The translations under genes and the position numbers were made by a program. DNA of 64,000 bases, taken from NCBI RefSeq assembly GCF_001707885.1, contig NZ_MASS01000004.1:1-64000 (forward strand). The letters run 5' to 3'. The notes beneath the pieces were generated by a model that saw only the letters and a list, made by a program, of their open reading frames with translations, was not told where the DNA came from and made no database searches. The DNA is from Desulfosporosinus cupriresistens. Lineage in GTDB: Bacteria; Bacillota; Desulfitobacteriia; Desulfitobacteriales; Desulfitobacteriaceae. Below, piece by piece: positions 48,336 through 57,517 of the stretch; the first letter of the stretch is position 1, and each line of letters begins with the position of its first letter.

Positions 48336-49700
48336 TTACTGTAAGTATTCTCCGCGGGGTGTCTTGATGATCCGCTGGATCTTCTCTTCGGCGCCGGTTG
48401 AAGCATTTAGGTAGAGAAGATATTCCTCTCCTTGATATTGACCACGAAACTCATAACAATAGATCTCTTGATTTCCGGTTTTAGCAATGACTGCCAAGCG
48501 GCTCTCTAGGATCTTGAAATTAGCACGCAACTTTCGTACCGCCTGATTCAGCGTTATTTTAGCTGGGAAAGTCCGCGTATGATGGAAGGCGTAATACGGT
48601 GCAGCATCCAGCCCAATAAGGTGGCCATTATCTAAAGCGATCATCAACCGTACTTTATCTGGATAAATCCTTACCCCATTTTCTTCGACAACGGCATCGA
48701 ACTGAACATAAGAACCATAATCCTCACTTGAAGTCAATACTAGTTGCCAGCCTAATGTTTTCAGAATCGACTTAGCTCTGCTTGTGGCATCTTCTATGCT
48801 CATTGTCCTAGGGTCAATTGAACGCTGATCCCGATAGTAGGTTACAACGCCACCCTGGCGACTAACTTCCAAATCAGCATTTTCATACTTCCACATATAC
48901 CCACCTAATGGTCCCTGAGAATCTCCTACGAATTCTGGCGTTGTATTAGTATATCCTACCTTGTTCAAGAAATCTCGCACTACACCTTGGGCCTGACCTC
49001 GGGTTACATTGCCGGAAGGTAACCCTAACGGCTTTGACACGACGCGCGTTGCAAATTCCCCTGTATATGAAAATGGGGGGAGCTTTTGCAAGCTGGCATC
49101 CAACTGATCTAAACCCGACCTTACAGATTTGGAAGGGGCCTCCGAGCCATCCGCGGCCGCTTCCGCAATTTGAGTTCCGCTAAATCCTAAACGTTGCCTA
49201 AGCGACGGCTTAGGGTCTATCCAAACCAGGTTTTCCGTGTCCATTCTATTCATTATATCTTGAACCTTTTGATTAACCGGCAAGAGCCGTTCATGCATAT
49301 CTCTTAGAGTCTTTTCCTCTTCCGCTGAAATCGTTCCCCCACCAGCGATTCTTTGGGTCAATGTCCTGGCAAAATCGCCAGATTGGGTTAAAAACTCGCC
49401 CACATAGCTCAGTCCAGCCTGATTGGATGGGATTTGAGCAAAATCTTTGAGCGCTGCATCACTTTTACTTGAGATTTGACTCAAGTAGAGAATCCTTTGG
49501 GTGGGGTTACTAGCTACATCTCCTTTGGCCATATCCGTCTCTAACTGGTTGAGGTGACTAGCGAAATCAGTTAAAGCCCGATGGTTATTGTTTTCTGCGG
49601 CCAGACGATATTCTCCTGCCAGACGATATTCATTATATCCCCAACCTAATGAGATCAATAAAGCTACCGCTAGAGCTCCGATCCAAAATTTTCTATGCAT
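48336..49700 (-). CDS. ypeB: Germination protein YpeB
   Basis: Stabilises and localises the cortex hydrolase SleB in dormant spores. Seen: an N-terminal signal/anchor (WIGALAVALLISLGWGYNEY), an extended helical region, then two to three PepSY-type domains in the C-terminal half (GGYMWKYENADLEVSRQGG; NQAVRKLRANFKILESRLAVI). About 454 aa. ATG 49700 is used rather than the upstream in-frame start. It follows sleB by 10 nt, the usual bicistron. Confidence 0.92.
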   Translation of the reverse strand: MHRKFWIGALAVALLISLGWGYNEYRLAGEYRLAAENNNHRALTDFASHLNQLETDMAKGDVASNPTQRILYLSQISSKSDAALKDFAQIPSNQAGLSYVGEFLTQSGDFARTLTQRIAGGGTISAEEEKTLRDMHERLLPVNQKVQDIMNRMDTENLVWIDPKPSLRQRLGFSGTQIAEAAADGSEAPSKSVRSGLDQLDASLQKLPPFSYTGEFATRVVSKPLGLPSGNVTRGQAQGVVRDFLNKVGYTNTTPEFVGDSQGPLGGYMWKYENADLEVSRQGGVVTYYRDQRSIDPRTMSIEDATSRAKSILKTLGWQLVLTSSEDYGSYVQFDAVVEENGVRIYPDKVRLMIALDNGHLIGLDAAPYYAFHHTRTFPAKITLNQAVRKLRANFKILESRLAVIAKTGNQEIYCYEFRGQYQGEEYLLYLNASTGAEEKIQRIIKTPRGEYLQ

Positions 49701-49710
49701 GCTTGTCCCC

Positions 49711-50403
49711 CTACTTTGTAAAGATATGATTTCCAATTTTTTTAATCTGTGGTCGTGACCAAATATATTTATTTTTTGTTTTGGCTGGATTAAAAAAGAA
49801 TAACGCCCCCCCTGAAGGGTCTGATCCGTTTACAGCTTCTTGAGCGGCACGTAAAGCTGATGCCGAAGGTGGTAAATTAATTTGACCATCATCCACGCTG
49901 GAGAAGGCTTTAGGTTGGTAGATGATATCCGCAACAGTTTTCGGAAACGCAGGATCTGAAATCCGATTAATGATCACGGCAGCCACCGCAACTTGTCCAG
50001 TATAAGGTTCTCCACGTGCCTCTGCATTCACGCAGCGGGCTAAAAGATTCGTGTCAATAGCTTTATTCCCAACAGCCTTTCCTGAGGCATTTGTATTTTG
50101 ACTGGTTAAGCGCTTTAACTCCTTGATAGTATTCGTTCCGGCTAATCCATCAACTCTTAACCCGTGGTCCTTTTGAAAATTCCGTACTGCTGCCTCTGTT
50201 TTCGAGCCGAACTTACCATCAACCTTTCCCAGTCCATAACCAAGTTGTACCAATTTAGCTTGCAACTCTTTAACTTCTGGACCTTTGCTCCCCCGCCCAA
50301 GCAGACGATCCCCTAAAGCTGCATACGCAATCCCGGACAGGGTAATGCTGAGAATCAGTCCAATGATTAAGACGACCCTCCAAGGTCTAACGCGTAATTT
50401 CAT
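49711..50403 (-). CDS. sleB: Spore cortex-lytic enzyme SleB
   Basis: Lytic transglycosylase that degrades cortex during germination. Seen: a signal peptide (VVLIIGLILSITLSGIAYA), peptidoglycan-binding domain 1 (GSKGPEVKELQAKLVQLGYGLGKVDGKFG), and a C-terminal Hydrolase_2 domain with catalytic Glu in RCVNAEARGEPYTGQVAVAAVIINR. 230 aa. Forms an operon with ypeB. A sigma-G promoter is expected, but I could not locate one with confidence. Confidence 0.95.
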   Translation of the reverse strand: MKLRVRPWRVVLIIGLILSITLSGIAYAALGDRLLGRGSKGPEVKELQAKLVQLGYGLGKVDGKFGSKTEAAVRNFQKDHGLRVDGLAGTNTIKELKRLTSQNTNASGKAVGNKAIDTNLLARCVNAEARGEPYTGQVAVAAVIINRISDPAFPKTVADIIYQPKAFSSVDDGQINLPPSASALRAAQEAVNGSDPSGGALFFFNPAKTKNKYIWSRPQIKKIGNHIFTK

Positions 50404-50496
50404 ACCCTCACCTCACTTTGTTTAATGCTTACTTAGTGTGGCAAAAGTTCAGAGAAATTATCCAACATTATCCTCATAAAACATAAAAATAAAAAT

Positions 50497-50536
50497 CGAA
50501 GGGTAGGGACACGATGCATCGCGCCCTTACCCTTCG
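50497..50536 (-). terminator. Terminator of the floA operon
   Basis: CGAAGGGTAGGG pairs with CCCTTACCCTTCG with one bulge; the minus-strand transcript continues ATTTTTATTTTTATG. Confidence 0.8.
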
Positions 50537-50564
50537 TTACCCAATTTACTGTCCTATTAATCTG

Positions 50565-51107
50565 TTATGATCTCGGCCCTCTAAAAGGGCGCAAACTTCG
50601 GGGTTTCCCTAGAATTTCTGCCCATATAACCCCTTGGACAAGTTCTCTTTCCGTCAGCGAAAGCTCAATGCCCCTTAAACCTAAGGGTTCCTTGGCTACT
50701 TCCTCTCTGGGAATCTCTTCAGTACTCTTATACGCCTCAAGCCCAAGTATTCCTACGTAATCACTGGTTCCTTCAATTCCTTGAGTTCCCTCGGTTCCCT
50801 GAGTTCCTTCAATGCCTTGGGTCCCTTCGGTTTCAACATAATAATCCTCGGGTGCTTCAAAATCATTAGGTTTAGTCGATCTCAAAGATCCCGTTTGGTA
50901 AGGAACATTTTCTAAGGCTTGTTTTAGCTGTTCTTTCCAATTCCCAAAGGATGTTCCTTGAATTACATCTCTTATAAAGCGACCATCCGGCAGTCTAAAT
51001 GGGTCAGAGGGCTTGCTTGGCACTTGTTGCCTGCCACTCTTCTTCATAACTGAGACCATTAACTGGTAAATAGCCCAAATGATAATAACAACCGTGAAGA
51101 TCGACAT
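50565..51107 (-). CDS. Membrane protein with EGTQG repeats
   Basis: Not recognised. 180 aa: one N-terminal membrane helix (VVIIIWAIYQLMVSVM), a polar middle, an acidic segment with four imperfect EGTQG/EGTQGI repeats (about residues 92-114), and a C-terminus with LSLTERELVQGVIWAEILGKPRS. The last part resembles short tails in other clostridial hypothetical proteins; its role is unknown. It follows floA by 8 nt and precedes a terminator, so it ends the nfeD-floA operon and may be a floA partner. Confidence 0.72.
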   Translation of the reverse strand: MSIFTVVIIIWAIYQLMVSVMKKSGRQQVPSKPSDPFRLPDGRFIRDVIQGTSFGNWKEQLKQALENVPYQTGSLRSTKPNDFEAPEDYYVETEGTQGIEGTQGTEGTQGIEGTSDYVGILGLEAYKSTEEIPREEVAKEPLGLRGIELSLTERELVQGVIWAEILGKPRSLRPFRGPRS

Positions 51108-51115
51108 GATCTCAC

Positions 51116-52114
51116 CTACTTCTTCGTGAGGCTATCACTGCTTGATTCCGTTTTACCCGTCTGAGCAATGTTGCTTCTCATCTGAGTGTCTGCCAGAATA
51201 TTCTGCATGTTGTAATAGTCCATAACACCAAGTTTTCCTTCACGTAAGGCCTGAGCCATTGCTTTAGGAACTTCCGCCTCTGCATCAACCACCTTGGCCC
51301 TCATCTCTTGAACCGATGCCTTCATTTCTTGTTCCTTCGCGACGGCCATCGCACGCCGCTCTTCAGCTTTTGCTTGGGCAATGCGTTTATCCGCTTCTGC
51401 TTGGTCCATCTGAAGCTGAGCACCGATGTTTTTACCTACATCGACGTCCGCCATATCAATCGATAAGATTTCAAACGCTGTCCCCGCATCCAATCCTTTT
51501 GCTAACACCGTTTGCGAGATCAGCTCAGGTTTTTCTAATACAGCTTTATGGGATTCCGAAGAACCAATACTAGTGACAATTCCTTCCCCAACACGGGCGA
51601 TAACTGTTTCTTCACCGGCACCACCAACAAGTCGATCAATATTGGCTCGTACGGTAACCTTGGCTTTGACTCTAAGCTCAATTCCATTTTGTGCTACGGC
51701 AGAGACAACCGGAGTTTCTATTACTTTCGGATTAACCGACATCTGAACGGCTTGAAGAACATCTCTACCAGCTAGATCAATGGCTGCAGCCCGTTCAAAC
51801 TGAAGCGGAATCGCAGCACGTTCAGCCGCAATCAGAGCATTAACCACCCTATCGACGTTTCCGCCTGCCAGATAGTGAGCTTCAAGCTGGTCTGTTGCAA
51901 TTGCTAAACCTGCTTTATGCCCCTTAATCATAGGATTCACGATCTTTGACGGTACCACACGTCGTAATCGCATACCGATTAAGTTGAAAATCCCTACATT
52001 AACTCCTGCGGCTAATGCCGAAATCCAAAGTCCTACTGGGATAAAGCTAAGAAGCACACTCACAAGTACAAACGCAATAAAAATTAAAAGTAACGGCACG
52101 ATTAATGTGGTCAT
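51116..52114 (-). CDS. floA: Flotillin-like protein FloA
   Basis: Membrane scaffold of functional lipid microdomains (YqfA/UPF0365). Seen: an N-terminal membrane hairpin ([24 protein letters not shown]), [22 protein letters not shown], a PHB-like core with [35 protein letters not shown], and a C-terminal Ala/Glu coiled coil. 332 aa. The Shine-Dalgarno AAGGAGGTG is about 25 nt from ATG, separated by a hairpin (listed). Downstream of an nfeD gene, the usual pairing. Confidence 0.94.
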   Translation of the reverse strand: MTTLIVPLLLIFIAFVLVSVLLSFIPVGLWISALAAGVNVGIFNLIGMRLRRVVPSKIVNPMIKGHKAGLAIATDQLEAHYLAGGNVDRVVNALIAAERAAIPLQFERAAAIDLAGRDVLQAVQMSVNPKVIETPVVSAVAQNGIELRVKAKVTVRANIDRLVGGAGEETVIARVGEGIVTSIGSSESHKAVLEKPELISQTVLAKGLDAGTAFEILSIDMADVDVGKNIGAQLQMDQAEADKRIAQAKAEERRAMAVAKEQEMKASVQEMRAKVVDAEAEVPKAMAQALREGKLGVMDYYNMQNILADTQMRSNIAQTGKTESSSDSLTKK

Positions 52115-52119
52115 TCAAT

Positions 52120-52148
52120 GCTCGGTCGTAACCGAGCTTCACCTCCTT
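52120..52148 (-). promoter_or_regulatory. Hairpin between floA Shine-Dalgarno and start codon
   Basis: Shine-Dalgarno AAGGAGGTG (52140-52148) overlaps the nfeD stop. GCTCGGT (52120-52126) and ACCGAGC (52131-52137) form a perfect 7-bp stem between it and ATG 52114. If the stem folds, the effective spacing is about 7-8 nt; unfolded it is about 25 nt. An in-frame TGA directly before the ATG excludes an earlier start. Confidence 0.7.
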
Positions 52149-52638
52149 ATGACTTTTTTTCTTCTCTGACAATGATCCTATTCCCTTCAACAGCGATTAC
52201 TCTGATCCCTTTTCCTGGTCCAATAAACCCCCCTTCAGTTACAACATCTAAATGCTCCCCATCAAAATCTGCTGTACCGGCTGGACGCAACTGGGTGAGG
52301 GATATCCCAACTCTCCCAAGATACACTTCATATTGAACTTTAGGGGCAACATATCCTCCCTTAGAGGTTTGGCGTGTACTTAAAGAGAACTTCTGCCACA
52401 AGCGCCGAGTGCGAGGTGAACGAAAACTCAAGAAAGTGATGATTCCTAACACAACCAAAGCACCACCCGTGAAAAGCACCCCTTCTAGCAACGAGTCAGT
52501 CACTAAGAAAATACCCGTGATTAAGGCTGCAATTCCGAGCATCCCGCTAACCCCGAAACCTGGAATAATAAATATCTCAACCGCCAACAAAACAATCCCG
52601 ATCACAAACAGCGCAGCAATAATACCTTGCGGCACCAC
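52147..52638 (-). CDS. nfeD: NfeD-like membrane protein
   Basis: Short NfeD (YqfB/NfeD1b type) that accompanies flotillins. Seen: three to four membrane helices in the first 85 residues (FVIGIVLLAVEIFIIPGFGVSGMLGIAALI), then a C-terminal OB-fold domain with YLGRVGISLTQLRPAGTADFDGEHLDVVTEGGFI. 163 aa. No protease domain, so it is the truncated form. GTG start with GGAGGAGAGG upstream. Confidence 0.92.
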   Translation of the reverse strand: MVPQGIIAALFVIGIVLLAVEIFIIPGFGVSGMLGIAALITGIFLVTDSLLEGVLFTGGALVVLGIITFLSFRSPRTRRLWQKFSLSTRQTSKGGYVAPKVQYEVYLGRVGISLTQLRPAGTADFDGEHLDVVTEGGFIGPGKGIRVIAVEGNRIIVREEKKS

Positions 52639-52680
52639 CCTCTCCTCCCTTCAAGCTAAAGCGTACTCTCTTTTCTATCT

Positions 52681-53256
52681 TCAGTCCTTGGTGTCCAAAG
52701 TGTTTAACCAACGCTTCGCAATTTGTTTATATAAATTGGCTCTCGCCAATAAATTTAGAATAACAAGCGTCGTGGCAACCTTCTCCCTATCCTCCTCTTC
52801 CATTTTCTCTCCGTTAAGCGTTTCCTCGACTTCTTTTTCTAGCCCCTGAAGGGATATCTGCCAATCCATCTGGGATCGGTCAAAGATTTCACTGTAATAT
52901 CGATAAAGTTTGGTGGGATTAATGCGGTCATCCGACGTGTCCAAGAGGCTTTCATTAACATACCCCAGCAAATTGGAGACCTCTTCAAGCGATAGGATAT
53001 CGCGCAAGTCATTAATAAGTAAGATATTAGCAACTTGTTCACGGTTATATTTTTTCTTCTGCGGATTGGGGACATACTTACGCCTTACCCAGTTCTGAAC
53101 ATGAGTGGGATTGATATCATTCTGACTAACCCTCTTAGCCACTTCAACAACCTGGGCCAGCATCATTGAGTCTAGCTCTAGATAAGGAAGTGCTTTCTGC
53201 TTGGGTTCTAAATCATTTAACACATCGCGAATCGCCTGTATATGCTTTGAATTCAT
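52681..53256 (-). CDS. DUF1836 domain protein, probable regulator
   Basis: 191 aa; DUF1836 family, with a MerR-like helix-turn-helix. Seen: ALPYLELDSMMLAQVVEV, then the conserved core VQNWVRRKYVPNPQKKKYNREQVANILLINDLRDILSLEEVSNLLGYVNE. DNA targets are not known for the family. It leads the nfeD-floA operon, and a palindrome inside its own promoter suggests autoregulation (inferred). Confidence 0.82.
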   Translation of the reverse strand: MNSKHIQAIRDVLNDLEPKQKALPYLELDSMMLAQVVEVAKRVSQNDINPTHVQNWVRRKYVPNPQKKKYNREQVANILLINDLRDILSLEEVSNLLGYVNESLLDTSDDRINPTKLYRYYSEIFDRSQMDWQISLQGLEKEVEETLNGEKMEEEDREKVATTLVILNLLARANLYKQIAKRWLNTLDTKD

Positions 53257-53302
53257 ACTCTCACCTGCTTATGTTATTAACATTTATTCGTTGTTACGGT
53301 AA

Positions 53303-53335
53303 TGACATTATATGATCATTATAATCATATGTCAA
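53303..53335 (-). promoter_or_regulatory. Perfect-consensus sigma-A promoter with internal palindrome
   Basis: Minus-strand TTGACA (53330-53335), exactly 17 nt, then TATAAT (53307-53312): full consensus. The spacer contains ATGAT/ATCAT, and TGACAT/ATGTCA flank it, giving an imperfect palindrome (53303-53334) over both hexamers. It lies about 50 nt upstream of the DUF1836 start. Confidence 0.78.
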
Positions 53336-53489
53336 TATATTTAATCTACCTTTATATATATTTTATTATCATCATTTAGGATCACTGCTTAGTTCTAATT
53401 TTGTCTAATATGCTTAATATGCAGGTACTCACCCTCTCTCTGTAGAAAAGAGATTTAAGATACTCAAAAAGGGACTAGGAGATGGTACA

Positions 53490-54365
53490 GTGTTTTACGA
53501 AGGAAAAATATACCGTCCGCCCAGTGAGGCGAAAAGTATTATCTTGCAGATCACTGTGGGATGCCAGCACAATGCCTGTAGCTTTTGCGCTATGTATAAG
53601 GATAAATCCTTTAGGATTAAATCTGGCGCAGAAATCAAAGATATTATTGCTACAGCCGTTGCCCAGGATTTAGATGCGGAACGAATTTTTTTAGCGGATG
53701 GAGATGCTATAGCGGTCGATACCTCTTTGCTCATCGAAATTCTTGATCAACTTTACGAAGAATTTCCTCGACTTAAACGAGTTGGGATTTATGGTGGCCC
53801 AAAAGATATACTCGCCAAGAGCCCCAAAGAGTTAGCAAACTTAAAGGCCCATGGTTTAACGATGGTTTATTTGGGCGTTGAAAGTGGCAATGACGCGATT
53901 TTAACCGCTGTCTGTAAAGGCGTCACATCTGAGCAGATGATCGCTGCCGGGCAACGAGTCAAAGCCAGCGGTTTAACTCTCTCCTGTACAGTCATTATTG
54001 GCCTTGGGGGAAAAGCCCATTCGCCTGAACATGCCGTTGATACCGCACGAGTTATTAGTTCTATTGACCCTCATTTTTTAGGGGCGTTAACCTTAATGGT
54101 CGAACCACTTGCTCCTTTGTCGAAAGCTATCGAACGCGGAACCTTTCAACTTCTCACACCCTTCGAATGCCTAACTGAAATTCAAATCTTGCTTGAACAA
54201 CTTAGAGTTACTCACTGTGTTTTTCGGAGTAATCATGCCTCCAATTATTTGCCCCTCCGGGCAACATTGCCCGATCAGCGGGACGAATTGTTGAAGACCC
54301 TCGACAACGTCATCAGGAATCATGCCATTGACCAACTTCGCCCTGAAGGTTGGCGAGGCCTGTAG
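53490..54365 (+). CDS. Radical SAM protein
   Basis: Fe-S enzyme of unknown substrate. Seen: cluster motif C-x4-C-x2-C as CQHNACSFC, then GDAIAVD, a TIM-barrel core with GIYGGPKDIL and MVYLGVESGNDAIL (SAM binding), and CTVIIGLGGKAHS. 291 aa, of the HemN/Elp3-like branch found in many clostridia. GTG 53490 follows AGGAGA at 7-8 nt. It stands alone on the plus strand between divergent and convergent neighbours, so the context gives no hint. Confidence 0.85.
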   Translation: MFYEGKIYRPPSEAKSIILQITVGCQHNACSFCAMYKDKSFRIKSGAEIKDIIATAVAQDLDAERIFLADGDAIAVDTSLLIEILDQLYEEFPRLKRVGIYGGPKDILAKSPKELANLKAHGLTMVYLGVESGNDAILTAVCKGVTSEQMIAAGQRVKASGLTLSCTVIIGLGGKAHSPEHAVDTARVISSIDPHFLGALTLMVEPLAPLSKAIERGTFQLLTPFECLTEIQILLEQLRVTHCVFRSNHASNYLPLRATLPDQRDELLKTLDNVIRNHAIDQLRPEGWRGL

Positions 54366-54419
54366 TATAAAGAAAAGTATACAACGAACGTTATACTTGC
54401 TGATTAGTACAAATAAAAC

Positions 54420-54454
54420 GGAGCAGAAAATTGGGTCAACCAATTTTCTGCTCC
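54420..54454. terminator. Bidirectional terminator between convergent genes
   Basis: GGAGCAGAAAATTGG (54420-54434) pairs perfectly with CCAATTTTCTGCTCC (54440-54454), loop GTCAA. The right arm contains the last codons and stop of the glycosyltransferase gene. Confidence 0.82.
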
Positions 54455-55587
54455 ATCCTTAGATGTAATACTAATTCCAGTATATTTTCCACGGCCCGTT
54501 CTGTGGAGTGACCCGGTAAAGCAATGGCCGCTTTTCTCCGCATTTTCTCAATCTCCTCCGGATGCTTTAAGAAGCGGTTTAAAAGCTTTTCCAGTTCTTC
54601 CTCGTTACTAGCTAAGCATCCCGCGCCTATATGCTGCACGAAATGGGCATTTTCTTGTTCTTGGCCAGGAATTGGCTTATAAATAACCAATGGTAAATGC
54701 TTCGTTAACGCTTCAGAAACCGTTAACCCGCCCGCCTTTGTGATTATCAAATCAGAAACCGACATTAATTCTTCTACATTATCAACAAATTCAAACCTTA
54801 TCATTGGGTTTCGACCCTGCGCAATTACTTCTTCTAAAGAAAGATACAACTTCTTATTTTTTCCACAAACAATTATTGTCTGGACCGGTACTGGAGAATC
54901 TGCAAGTTTTTTGCAGATTCTTTTCGCGCTTTTCAAAACTCCATAAGATCCTCCCATCAACAAAAAGATAGGAACATCGGACTTTAAACCTAACTTAGTG
55001 ATAATATGCCCTCGATCTATTTCTTCATCAAATTTAGGGCTTACCGGAATCCCGCTCACATGAATGCGTTGCGCATTAATTCCCCAAGACTCTAAACTTG
55101 CCTTCACCTCTGAACAGGCCACAACGTAGCCATCAACACCTTGATGAACCCAGTGACTGTGGACTGTATAATCGGTGATTATAGTGATCACCGGAACATG
55201 AAGGAGTTGATCAAGCCTGAGTTGAGCCAGAATCGACGAAACAGTGGGATAAGTACACACGATGAAATCCGGTTTAAATACATGAATGTATTGAAGGAAA
55301 TTACTTCGCCCCAATTGACTCAAGAAATGTTGACTTTTAGATCGAGGTTGTACCTTAGCTGTTTTATAATAAAATTTCCCCCAAAGTTTTGGTATGTATT
55401 TAATAATCTCGCTATAGATATTTTTGATCATAGTGTTAATCGGTTGATTTAAAAAGTCCCCAAAATCCAAGTGGATGATTTTCGCCGCAGGATGCTTAAT
55501 AAGTATCCCTTCAATCACAGCTTCAGCAGCCCGCAAATGTCCATTTCCAAACGTTGCGGAGAATACGAGAACCTTTAACGGTTTCAA
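54436..55587 (-). CDS. Diacylglycerol glucosyltransferase-like protein (MGDG synthase family)
   Basis: GT28-type glycosyltransferase, similar to UgtP/YpfP, which makes glucosyl-diacylglycerol for the membrane and lipoteichoic acid anchors. Seen: FSATFGNGHLRAAEAV (N-terminal MGDG synthase motif), DYTVHSHWVHQGVDGYVVACSEV, GIPVSPKF, MGGSYGVLKSA, and the donor site TKAGGLTVSEALTKHLPLVIYKPIPGQEQEN. 383 aa. TTG start with GGAGGG upstream. The acceptor could also be a different lipid. Confidence 0.85.
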   Translation of the reverse strand: MKPLKVLVFSATFGNGHLRAAEAVIEGILIKHPAAKIIHLDFGDFLNQPINTMIKNIYSEIIKYIPKLWGKFYYKTAKVQPRSKSQHFLSQLGRSNFLQYIHVFKPDFIVCTYPTVSSILAQLRLDQLLHVPVITIITDYTVHSHWVHQGVDGYVVACSEVKASLESWGINAQRIHVSGIPVSPKFDEEIDRGHIITKLGLKSDVPIFLLMGGSYGVLKSAKRICKKLADSPVPVQTIIVCGKNKKLYLSLEEVIAQGRNPMIRFEFVDNVEELMSVSDLIITKAGGLTVSEALTKHLPLVIYKPIPGQEQENAHFVQHIGAGCLASNEEELEKLLNRFLKHPEEIEKMRRKAAIALPGHSTERAVENILELVLHLRMEQKIG

Positions 55588-55965
55588 AGATTGGCCCTCC
55601 CTCTCATCTACAACAACCTTATTCTAGCTATCGACTAATAAAACAAACTTTTTACAATTTAATATTTATATCTTTTATACCACTCAGCGCCCGCAGGTTC
55701 CATGCAAGTGTCATAGAGTTACTTATATTATAGGGATATCTTTGGGAAAAAGAAAGGTAATATTCACTTCCCTGAAACCTCGTAAATTTGTTTGGCTAAC
55801 TCTACGTTATGAGCTAGAATAATTGTAAGCAAGCAAAAAGTTTCGAAGGCTTCAACCTGTTTTTGAGACTACCTTTTCGATATCAAAATTTAATAATGGC
55901 TCGATGCATTATTTGTACCGAACTAATATAACTCAAGTATTTATTCATGAAGGGTGGATAAGAAC
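55588..55965. other. Gene-free divergent interval
   Basis: About 380 A/T-rich nt between divergent genes. Promoters for both sides must lie here; I see A/T-rich hexamers but none convincing. No ORF, repeat or strong hairpin was found. Confidence 0.5.
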
Positions 55966-56445
55966 ATGTCGCATAAAACAAACGCAGCTCGCATTCTTGA
56001 TCAGGCCAAAATTTCTTATGAATTAAAAGACTATATTGTTGATGAATCCGATTTATCTGCAGTTGCTGTTGCCAATAAGGTAGGTCTCCCCATCGAGCAA
56101 GTCTATAAAACCTTAGTAGCTCGCGGCGACAAAACTGGGGTAATCGTCGCTTGTATTCAAGGCGATCATGAACTCCATCTCAAACGATTAGCTGCACTCA
56201 GTGGAAATAAGAAGGTTGAGGTTGTGTCCCTTAAAGAGGTCCAACCGCTGACTGGTTATATCCGGGGTGGCGTTTCTCCCATCGGAATGAAAAAAAGCTA
56301 TCCCATCTTTATCGACTCTGCTATAGAAAAACTTGATAAAATCGCTGTCAGCGCCGGATTACGCGGCTTACAACTTTTCTTACGCCCTATAGATTTGATT
56401 GCAGTGACCAAAGCCCAATTAGGGGCGATTGGCGATTCTGTCTGA
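55966..56445 (+). CDS. ybaK: Cys-tRNA(Pro) deacylase (YbaK/EbsC)
   Basis: Hydrolyses mischarged Cys-tRNA-Pro. Seen: [34 protein letters not shown] with the conserved Lys, [16 protein letters not shown], and [22 protein letters not shown]. About 159 aa. ATG 55966 has GGTGGA at 7 nt; the GTG four codons upstream lies in that site. Own terminator downstream. Confidence 0.92.
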   Translation: MSHKTNAARILDQAKISYELKDYIVDESDLSAVAVANKVGLPIEQVYKTLVARGDKTGVIVACIQGDHELHLKRLAALSGNKKVEVVSLKEVQPLTGYIRGGVSPIGMKKSYPIFIDSAIEKLDKIAVSAGLRGLQLFLRPIDLIAVTKAQLGAIGDSV

Positions 56446-56480
56446 TCTCGGGGAACAATCAAAGTTTCGTTTAAAACTAT

Positions 56481-56521
56481 TGAAGGGGCTACCTAAAAAA
56501 ACATTCACGGTAGCCCCTTCA
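56481..56521. terminator. Bidirectional terminator ybaK / NlpC gene
   Basis: TGAAGGGGCTACC (56481-56493) pairs perfectly with GGTAGCCCCTTCA (56509-56521) around an A-rich loop. Confidence 0.82.
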
Positions 56522-56553
56522 TCAAACTTTATCTAGTTAAATCAATTTGTTCC

Positions 56554-57234
56554 CTACAGAACCCGACGAGCACCTACATAACAGGATTTCCAATACGGTC
56601 CAATAACATAAACCGTAACCCCCTTAGACTCCGACGCATTAATAAATTGACCATCGCCAAGATAAATCCCAACGTGACTTACAACACCATTGCTCGCAAA
56701 CGAGAAAAAGACCAAATCTCCAGGTTGAAGGTCCTCGAAGGCAACCTTAGTTCCTACATTATATTGATCAACCGAAACCCGTGGCAAGGTGATTCCATTT
56801 TTGGCAAAGACATATGAAACAAATCCAGAGCAATCAAAACCTGTATCTGGTGTAGACCCACCCCATTGATACTTAACGCCAAGATATTGCTTTGCGGTAG
56901 CAATGACGGAATCTACTTTCGACTGACGTTGCTTAGCTAAATAAGCCTCATTGAGCGACTTTACGGTTATAGGTCCTACTATTCCATCACCCACTAAACT
57001 ATGGGAAAGTTGAAACGTTATCACGCCCTGTTTAGTCATATTCCCAAAGATGCCATCCGCTTTTCCGACGTTAAACCCTAAATCATTGAGTTTTGTTTGT
57101 AACTCTACGACATCCGCGCCCTGGGATCCAACCTTAAGTGAAACATTTCCCAACGCTGCTTGGGCTGGAGGTGTTGAAAATAATGAAAGTGAAAAAATTA
57201 ATAACAAGAGCATAAGAAATAGTTTTTTATTCAT
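56554..57234 (-). CDS. NlpC/P60 peptidoglycan endopeptidase with PG-binding domain
   Basis: Secreted gamma-D-Glu-diaminopimelate type hydrolase. Seen: signal peptide (LFLMLLLLIFSLSLFSTPPAQA), peptidoglycan-binding domain 1 (SQGADVVELQTKLNDLGFNVGKADGIFG), then NlpC/P60 with catalytic Cys in GFDCSGFVSYVF and His in SHVGIYLG. The third catalytic position, usually His, is Asn (FINAS). About 226 aa. ATG 57234 with GGTGGAT upstream. Probably active, since a polar third residue varies in the family. Confidence 0.9.
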   Translation of the reverse strand: MNKKLFLMLLLLIFSLSLFSTPPAQAALGNVSLKVGSQGADVVELQTKLNDLGFNVGKADGIFGNMTKQGVITFQLSHSLVGDGIVGPITVKSLNEAYLAKQRQSKVDSVIATAKQYLGVKYQWGGSTPDTGFDCSGFVSYVFAKNGITLPRVSVDQYNVGTKVAFEDLQPGDLVFFSFASNGVVSHVGIYLGDGQFINASESKGVTVYVIGPYWKSCYVGARRVL

Positions 57235-57517
57235 TCTTTTTTCATCCACCCTTTCAGTTAGTTAATTAAAACATTCTTACAGCAATTCCGGGACAAAACA
57301 CATAAACCAATTATCGTCAAATTACGACAAAAAATCCATATGTAAATAATTACATATAATAAATATTTTACATATGATAGTACTGTTACGTTTCCACAAG
57401 CGAACCCGTCAAGCTTGGGTAAAACCAGAATTCAAGGTCCAATCTGGCTATCTAGCAAGGTATGCTAAACTAGTATCTTCCTCCTAGCAAGGGCGCTGTT
57501 TTAATCTAATAAAAAAA

